From: Asterochloris sp. CNOR1
Taxonomy: Eukaryota > Chlorophyta > Trebouxiophyceae > Trebouxiales > Trebouxiaceae
Direction of reading: 5' to 3'
Assembly: GCA_963969365.1 (NCBI GenBank)
Contig: OZ017746.1
Span: 3,844,001-3,908,000, forward strand
Length of the DNA stretch: 64,000 nt
The notes under the pieces were generated by a model. It had not been told where the DNA came from. It made no database searches and was given only the letters and a program-made list of their open reading frames with translations. This document shows, in pieces, positions 9,801-20,100 of this stretch (position 1 is its first letter; each line of letters starts with the position of its first letter). A program made the translations under genes and the position numbers.

Positions 9801-11925
9801 GCTCGGCTTCCAAGGCAAGGTGGTGTCCAACCGCTGCAGCCAGAGCGACAACAGTAGCTGGTTGCAGATGGTCCAGACCTGCCGCAACTCACCTTGTGGG
9901 CCACCACAAGCGCCCTTGGCTGGGCCGCCTGCTGGCTGCTGGGGTCATCAAAATGGTGCGTGATGGCGGCGTCAAGGGCGGCAAAGTCCACCTCTGCATG
10001 GCACTGAGCTTGCCAGTTACAGTGGGCCCAGCAGTCGCGCTATGTCATGCTCAGACACACCCCCAAAGTGAAATCGCTTTCTGTAAGCCTAGGCTCCCAG
10101 CAACCACCGGGCATGCAGGTACGCTCTGAGCCCAGCTGCAAACTCTCTCTGAAGGCTGGGCTGCCGGCAGCACCCACTGCGCATGCAGGTACCCTCTGAG
10201 CGCAGTGCTACAGCACTGTGCAGTGTCCCTGTCTTCACAGCCTCGCGACGCTGTTGCTGAGACCTCACCCTCCATGTGGCCTTGACTCAAGCGCACGGCA
10301 GTTCAGGGCGAGACTCCATCATTGCAAATGCTGATGCGCTCAGCTGATGGCCGTTGTCGCAGGCACCAGACAACCAGGCCCAGTGGCACCCAAGGCTGTG
10401 GCATTTGTCTCGATCTTGTTCAAAAAGCGGGTGGACCATGCCCCTCTCGCAAAGCTCAGGGCTCCACGTGGTTTTGGTGGGTAGTGATAACCACACTGAA
10501 TCTGTTAATGAGGGTGCAGCACCAGAAGCAGCCTTCCTCACCTGGATGCCGCTCTGCCCTGCTCTCGTTGAGGGCCTCAGGCCACTCAAAGGTGCCCCAG
10601 GGAACGGAAGCATCATCTTGATATGTGGGCTGGATGAATGTCACACCCTGCAACATTATTGTGCGGGTGTAAGCAGGTCGAGTCAGTCCAGGGTTTGCGT
10701 GCCCTCCAGGTGCACCTGCTCAAGCTGCCAGGTCTTGGAGTGCAGCTGGACTCTGAGCTCTGGGAGTGCCTTGAGACAACCAGCTGGCCCATTTGTGCCC
10801 AAGGCCAGGTCAATTTGTTGCTAACAGCTAGGGTTGCTAACAGCTAGGGTACACTGTCTACTACAAACTTGCAGCACGCACAACAGGCCAGTACTGTTAG
10901 GCAAGCATCAGGCAGCCTCACCAAGCACGCACTGACCTGGCCTGGGAGCTTGAGCTGGCAGCCAAAGTGGGGCCCCAGGTATTTGGCATGGGCACTGCCC
11001 CACAGCAGGCCAACGTCCACCGTCCGTTGCTGCTCATTGACTGTGATGCTGAGCAGTCGCAGCGCCCTCAGGTAGTGGAACAGGCAGGGGATCCCCAACG
11101 CCGGAAGGCAGCCCTCATTGTTCCAAATGCTGTCAAAGGGGCGATCCTCCGTGAACAGGCCTGCAGAAGCAGGGGAGGGCAACTTCAGGCAGTGCTGTGG
11201 CTTTCCAGTGCTAAAGGGCAGCCCTTGTTGCTCCAAATGCTCTCCAATGTGCGTTGTCCTGTGAACAGGCCTGTGTAAGAGGCAGACGTCTCAGGTGGTG
11301 GGAACAGGTTGTGCCGAGTGCTGGGAGGCAGCCCTCGCTCCTGCAGTTGCTGCGTCTGCATTGAATCTCCCGCAGAGCAGCTGCAGCACCCTCACATTGT
11401 GCAAAGGCCTGCAGAGATAGGCAGGGGCAGACCTAGGCCGTCTGCAGCTGCAGGGGAATGCTGCTGGCATGCTAGTGACACCCTCAGTCTGATGGCCTTC
11501 AGGGGCAGTCCAAAGCACCCCAGAGCGGACCACAGGCCAAGGGCAAAGGCAAGACTCTGTGCAGTGGAGAGGCCTTGGATCAGTCCCAGGCGGCAGAAGG
11601 CTCGGCTTCTGCCTGGGGAGTCTCTCAGCATCCCGGAGCACATGTGGCTCTCCCTTGGCCAAAGGCAATGCAGGTGCGGCATGCATTGCCTGAGCCTATG
11701 CCAACTTAATCCTCAAGCGCCATGCTTGCCTTGACATAGAGTGTCGGCAACATAGCCCGTGGCTACAGTGGTGAGGTTCAACAGCGGGACTCTTGTCTGA
11801 GCGAAGGCTGACTGTCTGATCAGCCTTCCCAGCTGAGTTGGTGCAGTGGCCCTCTGAAGTTGGGCATGAGCATGGGCACTGCAGGTGAGAGGACCAGCAA
11901 GAAGCAGGAGGCACAGCAGTTTCAT
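6817..11925 (-). CDS. Secreted beta-lactamase-type serine hydrolase (class C/LACTB-like)
   Basis: Ten exons: 11730-11925, 10937-11160, 10542-10647, 9893-9993, 9233-9472, 8787-8880, 8156-8332, 7759-7844, 7169-7314, 6817-6964. They give 505 residues with every phase consistent. The N-terminus [19 protein letters not shown] is a clear signal peptide. The S-x-x-K nucleophile motif (SFTK) is at about residues 233-236 and the Tyr motif (WVYNTGN) near 326. [16 protein letters not shown] and a C-terminal [15 protein letters not shown] strand follow. Order and spacing, including the pre-domain GYVADTLC and YLGPHFGC segments, match a bacterial family of penicillin-binding-protein-like serine hydrolases, whose substrates are mostly unknown. 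Four of nine introns start with GC. Its eukaryotic introns show it is resident, but bacterial ancestry is plausible. Activity on beta-lactams is not implied. Confidence 0.9.
7311..7470. repeat. Duplicated acceptor region of hydrolase exon 9
   Basis: CAGCACCTGCAGCAGAGGCA at 7311 (exon 9 start plus acceptor) is repeated as CAGCACCTGCAAACGGGCA at 7399. Similar following sequence (GTATGCTG...CTCAACAGC versus GTATGCTG...CTACAGC) runs into the intron. Confidence 0.6.
8089..8185. repeat. Duplicated donor region of hydrolase exon 7
   Basis: CAGCACTCGCCAGTGAACAG (8147, exon 7 end with its GC donor) is copied in the intron at about 8089 as CAGCACTCGTCTGCAAACAG. Both continue into CCCNACAGCA. The period is about 60 bp. 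Confidence 0.65.
11090..11420. repeat. Two intronic echoes of hydrolase exon 2 start
   Basis: The first ~70 nt of exon 2 (11160 leftward, minus sense) recur in intron 1 at about 11210-11280. In minus sense that copy reads GCCTGTTCACAGGACAA, then GCATTTGGAGCAAC and AAGGGCTGCC. A more diverged copy lies at about 11310-11420. Copy one translates as [18 protein letters not shown] beside the genuine [18 protein letters not shown], so an acceptor plus exon start was duplicated. Confidence 0.75.
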
Positions 11926-12844
11926 TCAGGCCTCTGACCTGACAAAGTTTACAACAATCAACTCATGACTGCCTACATTGACAATGAATGCACAGACATC
12001 GACGCATGATATGCAAGAATGTAAATGGAATAACATGTGGAACACCCATTATGCTGCAGCAATCAAATTATTTCACAGAGCCACTGCCAGCTCATCTGCA
12101 GGGCTGTAGACCATCTCAACCCAGGCATTTACCGAGGAGCAGCAGGTAAGGCAGTGTGCCTGTCAAGCATTGCTGAGGGATCTCTTAGGCGTGGCAAGCC
12201 AGACAGAAAGCTGAGCAAGATAATTGCAGGAGATCTCGCACTTGCACATGCACCTGGTCACACCAGCCAGCTGCTTCCAGCTCTGGCCTGAAGCAGCAGC
12301 ACCAGCAGCAACAAGGGGCCCCTGCAGCCCTAGACACATCGTTCCGATGGCAGGCAGGCCAATGGCTTGTCCGCAGCATCACGTGAGAGCTGGCACTGTG
12401 CGTGCTGAATGGCAGCTTGGCTCCTGGGGCAGAGGTCCACGCAGCTCTACAGAAGGCCCTGCCCCATTGTACTCCTTGTCAAACTGTGGTAAACATGAGA
12501 GGTGGTGACAGCTGCACAGAACAACCGGATGCGAGTGCATGGTCCTAAGGTCCACTGCGCAGCCAACCTGCAGCACCTACCCCAGCCTGCGAGTCTTTGC
12601 TTGTTCAAAGTTCAGGCACATTCCCAACAATTGGCCATGCTCCCTGTCTGCGCTTGGCATCAATCTGTTGGGCAGAGGCTGGGCAATCAGCGCATCACTT
12701 ACATGCATACTACACACTGTCCGTTGCCTGGATCACCGTGCATCACAGCAAGACAAGGCTCTGAGCCAGCACACTACTCTGCCACAGGTCTGGATACGGC
12801 TGTTCCTGTAGCCTGCGCAGGGCATGCCTGTCCACTGTGTGCAG
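11926..12844. other. 5' region of GNAT gene and divergent upstream of the hydrolase
   Basis: This should contain the hydrolase promoter and at least one 5' exon of the GNAT gene, since that gene's first mapped exon starts mid-codon. A possible N-terminal exon begins at ATG 12539 (MVLRSTAQPTCSTYPSLRVF, transit-peptide-like), but I could not connect it by phase. Confidence 0.4.
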
Positions 12845-14041
12845 GTGGGATGAGGGTGCCACCGCAGCCAGGATTCAGGCACAGGGATTCCATGAGGCCA
12901 ACCCAGTGGCCCTGCTCAACACTTTTCTGTACACCCTCTTCCAGGCGGAGGTGCTCGACGCCCTGCGTCAGAAACTGAAGATGCCGTCTGAGCAGTGAGG
13001 CACAGTTTCAGGATGTTAAAGTCACGATCTGCTGCCTCCATGAGTCGGCGCATGGCAGGCTCCTGAGCAGCCTATCCTGTAAGCCAAAACACTGCATTGG
13101 TGCTTCACAAGTGGCAGCCTGCAATGTTGTGTCAAGGCACACCATCGCTGATAGGGCTCTGGGCACCATGTTCTCACGGCCAGCACGCTGATTCTCTGAG
13201 CCGTCTGCACCCTGAGGCTAGGTGGCCACACAGTCGAGCGCAATGCTGCAGTCCCCCTGTCTTGTGCTGGTAACAGGTTCTCGGGGCCAGCACACTGCTC
13301 AAGCTCAGCATGTGGCTATCTGTGCCCATGTGCAGTGTAGCCAGTCAGAGATGACAGCATGTCATGCCTGCAGATTCTCCTGTCTGGTTGCTGTGCCCAG
13401 TGAAGTTGAGAAGCAAAAGGATCCACTTGGGGTGGTGGAGGTCTCAGCGCAGTGCGATCATGTAGGCCACTGACATCACGGCTAGTTGAAACTTCATTTA
13501 CATGCTGTTGCATCAGTGCACTGCAATGCCTGTTGTCCTGTTTACTGCTGTGTCTAACCACACATCCCGAAATGCCTTTCTGCACCCAATCTGGCTGGTT
13601 CCTGTGCTTTCACGAGTTTTTTTAGATTGCTAGCAGCCTACTGTGTGCCAAAACAGTGACTGCTCCGGCCCAGGTACACAAGATTGGCAGGGCCTCCTTG
13701 CGTTTGCAAGTTGCCCTCACACGACGCATGTGCAGGACGTCTTGAGAGCGCTGGGGGCGGCCGCAGATGAAAGCTATGCATACATTGCCAGCATGGCTGT
13801 GGACGTCCCACACAGGCGCAGAGGGGTGGCCACTGCCCTCTTGGAGGCAGCAGAGCAGCGAGCACGCTCCTGGGGGCACCAGGTGGTCACGCTGCATGTG
13901 TATGAGTCCAACTTCACAGCGTTGCAGTGCTACATAAGCACAGGCTATGTTGAGTTGCAGCGCGATGCGCCTTGGAAAGCACTATTAGGTGCAAAGCGAC
14001 GAGTCCTCTTTTACAAAGACTTGAGCAAATCCAGAACTTGA
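12845..14041 (+). CDS. GNAT-family N-acetyltransferase (5' end unresolved)
   Basis: Exons 12845-12994, 13374-13461 and 13736-14041 join in phase and end at a TGA at 14039-14041, giving about 181 visible residues. The first begins WDEGATAARIQAQGFHEAN. The second holds the beta-strand GVVEVSAQCDH. The third contains YIASMAVDVPHRRRGVATAL, with the R/Q-x-x-G-x-A acetyl-CoA pyrophosphate-binding motif as RRRGVA, then ALLEAAEQRARSWG and LHVYESNFTALQCY typical of GNAT motif B. The organisation resembles plant plastid GNAT proteins, so organelle targeting is possible, but the N-terminus was not found. Acceptor substrate is unknown. It converges on the RING gene with 158 bp between stop codons. Confidence 0.85.
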
Positions 14042-14199
14042 CACAACTGAGTTGACTTGCTGGACACAGTCTGAGCGGCTGACGCTGCACAACAATGTAC
14101 AATCCTGTTCTTATAAGCATGCAATAAGCTTGCAGACAGTATCTGCCCACTGCGGTCTCTGAATTTGACCTGAAGAGACAAATTGAATGCGGTCCATCA

Positions 14200-17100
14200 T
14201 TAATTGGATGGCATCTCCTGTGTTGGCTGCTGCTGGTGCGCATGAGCGTCCCAGCCATGCAGCAGCCACCCAAAGCGGCGCTGGTCGGGCTGCCCCCGAT
14301 GCCCGGCCTCTGCCCCATCGCCGTTTGGCCCGCGATCTGCTGTTCTACCTATGCGCTGGACAGTGGGCGAGTAGGATTGCAGGCCTCTTTGTGGCCAGTC
14401 TGGGCAGCTGCTGCTGCTGGTGAGGGGGTGGCTTCTCAGCCTGGCTGATCTGCTGGAGCTTGAGGGGCCATCAGTTGACATTGCAGGCCCCCAGTCTGGG
14501 CTTGAGGAGGCCCATCTGTTGGCAGCATGCCCAGGAAAGTCTGCCAGGCCTCTCTGGCAGGGACCCTGAAGTGTCCCGGCGGCAGGCACGCCGAGGGCGG
14601 GCCCGCCAGCGGTGCTACTTGATGCCGCCTGGGCAGGCACATGGTGGAAGCGCTGCCACCAGGGGCGGACAGCCAGCTCAGCAGGCGCACGCGGCTGGGC
14701 ACCTCCCAGGTGCTGACGAGGTGGCACCTGCGCTCTCGGAGCCTGCAGGGGAGGGATGCCAGGGTCTGTGCTCTGCGTGCCTCAAAGCGCATGTGTGGAG
14801 GAACATGCATGCGTCTCCTAGCTGCTGGTGAGGCATCACTTGCATTTCTGGGGTCTGCAGGGGCAGTGATGCCAGGATGTGTGGTTCAGTTCTACAGCAC
14901 ACAAGCAAGGGAAGGTTGCCCAAGTCCATGCAGTCGTGATTGCGAATCCCTGCAAAGTCCTCACCTCTCGGGCTGCCACCTGGCGCGGCGTCGCCTGGCG
15001 CTCTGCTGGAGGCCCCCCGAGGTGCAGCACAGGCACGCGTCGACCCCGCACCGCCCGCCCACCCCTGCCAAGCAGGCCCCGCGCCAGTGCGGCGCGCAGC
15101 CGGCCAAGCTGTGCAGCACCCCAGCGCAGCAGGGAGAGGCGGTAGCTGACCTCCAACTGGATGACTGCATTGCACATGGGGCAGGAGGGTTTTCTGCCCG
15201 ACCTGCAGGGAGCAGCAAGAGGGCTAAGTTCCAAGGGTCTCTAGGCAGTGGGGTCTCAATGACTATATTGCACACAGGGCAGCAGACACTCTGCCAGATC
15301 TGGAAGCAGCAGCATGAGGGCGAGATCTCAAGGGTGCTAAGCGCTGGGAGGTGAAAGACTGTGCTGTACAGGGGGCAACAGGGTGTTTTATCAGTCCTGC
15401 AGGCAGCAGCAAGACGCCATTGGCCCAGTAATCACCAGCTTTGTATGAGGCAGATTTCCAGGGGAGTCAACGGTCACATAGGAAAGGATGAGTGGTTGTG
15501 CAGCAGGGCTGGCTTGTGACGTCAGGGGTAACATACATGGCGGTGTACAAGGAGCAGGCAGCCACGAACACCGGGATTGTCCTGATACAGCACCAACTGG
15601 ACTTGTTTGAGTGTGTCTGCCTCGAGGTGTACAAGAGTTTAGTTAGATTTGAAAAGGGCTGGGGCTTGGTGTTATGCTTCTGCTGACCAGGCATGGCTAA
15701 GGCAAGCCTAGCTGCTCTGCCAGCCACCCAGCAAAGCAAAATCAGAAGCCGTTTGGGACATCAGCACCCAACAAAATCTTGCGTCAGCAATCCCAAGACA
15801 TACGTCTCATGGAAGCACCAGCATTAAAGGCATAGGCACTGCTGTTGCAGACAAGCAGGCACTCACGCATGGCACTGCTCCAGCCACTTCCGGATGCACG
15901 CCTCGTGGAAGGCGTGCCCGCACTGCAGCGTGCGGGCAGGCCCCTCATCAGCATCATCCTCCTCCACACCCTCCGCCTCTGCTGCAGGCGGACCCTGACC
16001 AATGTCATCAGCGTGCATGGCCCCTCCCTGCAGCGGCCCGCCGGGGGGCACCAGCAGGGCCTCCGCATCTGCCAGCCCCAGCAGGTGTAGGTCCTGCGGA
16101 TGCCGGGCCCTGTGCAGCCGTAGCCCCTGAGCCACCTGATGCAGCGCCTCCTGCCGCTGCCGCCGCTGCTGCTCTGCCGGCTGAGCGGGGCCTGCAGGTG
16201 CCTGCTGGTCCGGCAGCCCTGCCTGGCCTGCCGCACCCTGCCGGACAATCGGTGCGCCCCCTACAGGTGCAGTCTGCTGGGCGACCCGGCCTGCTGCACC
16301 CTGCCCAGTCGGCACCTGGGCAGGCGCCTGCTGGCCTGCCTGAGTGGGCTGCTGCTGCAAGCCACCAGCCTTCTGCTGATCCCCGCTGCTGTGTGCATGC
16401 CTGCCTGGTGCAGGCGGCCCAGCCTCTGCTGGTGTGGGGGTCATGGGCGACCAGCACACAGCGCAGTTCCCATTCATACGCTTGATCTCAGCAGGAGTTG
16501 CATCCTGCACAGCATGGAGACAGGGTCGCTCAATCTGGGCGGGAGCAGCACCAACATCATATCAGCAGCGCACATGGAGACAGCTCACACGAGGGCGCAG
16601 CACTGGGTGAAGGCGCAGTTGCAGCATGTGAGTATGGAACCGGGCAGCAATGAACAGACCTGCCCAGCTACATGACAGCCCAAAGGGCAGCACATGACTT
16701 GGCAGACGATGCACAGCCAGCTCACACATCCACTCAGCAGCTGTCACACGTCCGCCAGCAGCAATGCAACCACCATGCGGCAGCCTTGTGGACCTGGAGG
16801 GGCCAGCCCATGCACAACAGGAGCGCTTGCTGTGAATGCAAGATGCACAAAGTGAGCCGCGTGCGCCTGCCCAATTGATGTGTTGTGCTGCCAGGCATGT
16901 GAAAATGCAACACCTCCAGCGACCCTGCAAGATGACAAGAATGGCCCGTTCTGTGAGGTCCAGGAGCATGGCTCACCCGTATGGAGACAGGATGCACCAC
17001 AACAGCCTTCTTGCGGATGGTCTCCCAAAGCATCTGCACACAAGAGAGTTTTTAGAAGTGCACATGGTAGGCCCAGACGTGTTTGACCCAAAACAAAGAC

Positions 17101-20100
17101 TTCCGTGCAGCATGCATGGCCTGTAAGCACAGTCCATGACAGGACAGGGCAAGACTGTGGGCCCCATGAGTGGGGCATGCAGCAACAGGTGCCAGGCAGT
17201 AGGAAAGGAAGCACCTGAGCATGGTGGCCCCAGAATATGACTGACACAAAGGCACTGAAGATGAATCCGGCGCCATAGATCCAGCACACTGCTGGGAAGC
17301 TCAGCAAGATGACCTGCAGCAGGGCAGGCACCATAGTGAGGCGGACCTGTGACAATGCTGGCCTGAACAAGAGGAGCTGCGGCTCTGAACAGTATGCCCT
17401 GCAGCAGAACAGGCTCTAGCATGGGCCAATTATGCGCAAGAGGACTTTAGCACATACTCAAGGCTCCATCAAACCCTGGGCACTCACCCGCTGGAACAGT
17501 CGGCACAGCTGGTGGTTGAGCCTGATCAGCTGCCGAGCAACACGGGGCACCCTGTCGCGGAACAGCAGGTAGGTAGCCAGCACGGAGAGCAGCACGAAGT
17601 AGCGCTCGCAGGAGAGGCGCATGACCGCCAGGGCCGCCTCCACCACTCGCACCAACTCCCTGTGGCGGGGGTGCTGCATGCGCGCAAGCTCGCGGCCGTG
17701 CTTGGCCACATTCCTGCAGCAGGGGTGGCTGCATTTGGCATGACATGGGGAACCGCTTTGAGAAGTACTTGCACGTCGACATGCTTGGGCGCATTTCTGA
17801 AGACAGCCATCATGTGGGGCTGTGATGCTGGCAGTGGAGGAGAGGCCCAGCAGACATGCTGTCGCTGCTGCATGCGCCAGCTCATGCCTGTGCTTGCCCA
17901 GTACCTGCAGCAGGGCGGTGGCTGTGCTGGCGTGGCATGGCGCCTGCTGCTGGCGCAGCATCTGTGCCAGCTGGCAGAGGCAAGGAGGCTGCATGCATGC
18001 TTACCTCTGAAGCAGGCTGAAGTCGTAGCACCCCTTGCGCTCATAGATGGCCCTCAGCAGTGCAGCGGCCTCAGTGTCTGCAGAGCAGTGCAGCAGGCTT
18101 GAGGCTGGCCACAGCACTGTATAAGAGACACATGCGGATGCCATCATCATCAGGTCTGGCTGACTCAAACTTCAGCAGACGGCCGCAATGTGTCATGATC
18201 ACTCTGTGGCTTATGCATCAGCCAGGACATACATCACATGTGCCAGCAGCCTTCAGCACAGCCCGAGACCACCCAGCAGACATGCAGGGCGCGGGGGGTT
18301 TAGGGTTTAGGGACCACATCTAGAAGACCAACAGGGCAACATTCAGGCTCCTAGGAACAGCACCAGCTGCGAAACCCCTATTGATCCCCACCTGTGGTGT
18401 TGTTCAGACGCAGCAGGCGCTCCCACTGGCTGGGCGGCTGCGGGGGCCCCTGCTGTGGGCTCTGCGCAGCCGCCAGCAGGGCGGGCGTTCTCACGTGGCG
18501 CGCCAGGGCACCTTCCAGGGCCAGAGGCACCACCAGAGAGTTGGCAGCAGCCAGGGCTGTGATCAGGGCCACCAGAGTTAGCAACCGCAGGTTAGCCCTG
18601 CAGCAGGCGCAATCACAGCATCTCTTTACAGCGCTCGTGAATACAGGCGCATGCACTGGTGCATGGGACCACCTTGCATTGGCAGGGTGAGTCCATGGGT
18701 TGTGGCTGAGCAGGCAGCAGAAAGGGGCAGTCAGCATATGATCATATCGTGAATAAGTCTTGTGCAAAGCTTTAGAGCCCACAAGCAAGCAGAGACAGCC
18801 CAGACCTGGCTGAGGTGCTCTGCTGACAAAGACAGCTGATACAAGGTCTGCAGGAGAGAGGAGGTGCCACTGGGCACATCAGCCAACAAGCAGCCAAGGA
18901 GGCCATCTGACATGTCACCACAGCAACTTGAGAGAGCTGGAGACAAAGCCCTGCTGCTGGGAAAAACCAGTAAGCTAAGCACGACAGTGACAGCCAAACA
19001 GCAGCCAGATGGTCCCCCTGACCCGGCCCCGCAACAATGGATAGTACATGCAATGCTGGTGCATGGTCAAGTGGATTGAAGTCAGCGCTTGCAGCAGGTG
19101 GTTGACAGCCACCAAACACGACAGTAGAGGCCGATGAGCAGCCAGGTGGCCCAGCTGACAATACCCAAGCCTCTGCAGCGCCATTCGGAAGAGGGAAGAC
19201 TGGACACTTCTAAGGAGAGAGCCAAAGGTCACGCTTTTGGCCACCAGACACGCCAGGACAGCTTGATCGGCATCCAAACGGCTCACCTGACACGTCCCCG
19301 CAGCGTCTTCTGGGAGGCATCGCGCTGCCACACGCCCCTCATGATGACCGGGGCCAGGTCGGCCTGTTGATGAGGGTCTGGGGCTGCCTGAGCGAAGGGT
19401 GCACGCAGGGCCCGCCCCGGGGGCATGGCCAGAATCTTGAGGCGTGAGCACAGAATCTGCAGGAAACAGGAAGTTGTGAATGCACAGCACAGCCAGATCA
19501 GCACACAAAGTGGAGGCGCAGCGGGCAGCACAGGGAAGCTGCAGGGCATGCCATCGCTGCCAGCTGGCTGGCTCTGGTGCTGCAATGCACAGGCGGCGCT
19601 GCATTGCAGGGCCAGACGTTGCAAGCCACAGTGCTCCTGAGAGTCTGTACTCCATGTTGGGCTGATGCTCATGCACTGCTGGCGGCCTGCCAGTCTACTG
19701 ATCTCACGCATGCAGACACGTGGGAACTCATGCAAGCAATCACAACATGAATGGCCCACCAGGGCACTGGACACAGTCTTCTCTCTTGCCGTGCTGGGCA
19801 GCCAGTGCCAAGAGTGCTAGGCCTCTAGTCCAACGGGGCAAATCTTGTGCAGACCAGATGTGTTGTTATAATATATAGGATTTCTAGAGGCCTACCTGAG
19901 TCGCATGGCCGGGACGCCAAGCCTGCTGCCGCCACTTAAACCCCCAGCACTGATAGACACAAGCAGGCAACCTCATGCAAGCAGACGTCAAGGGCAGCCC
20001 ACCTGGACACTGGGCAGCACCACAAGCAGCTCTAGGGCAAAGTGGGGCAGCTCAAACATCATGCTGCTGCACTCTGCGCCCCAGTCCTGCTCCCAGTTGT

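Noticed and set aside
14641-15354. Long plus-strand frame of 237 codons
   Set aside because: It lies opposite the RING gene's last two exons and is Cys/Arg/Pro-rich with no motif, so it is a shadow frame in GC-rich coding DNA.
16139-16675. Long plus-strand Leu/Cys-rich frame
   Set aside because: It is antisense to the Gln/Ala-rich RING exon. Leucine codons are complements of CAG and GCC repeats.
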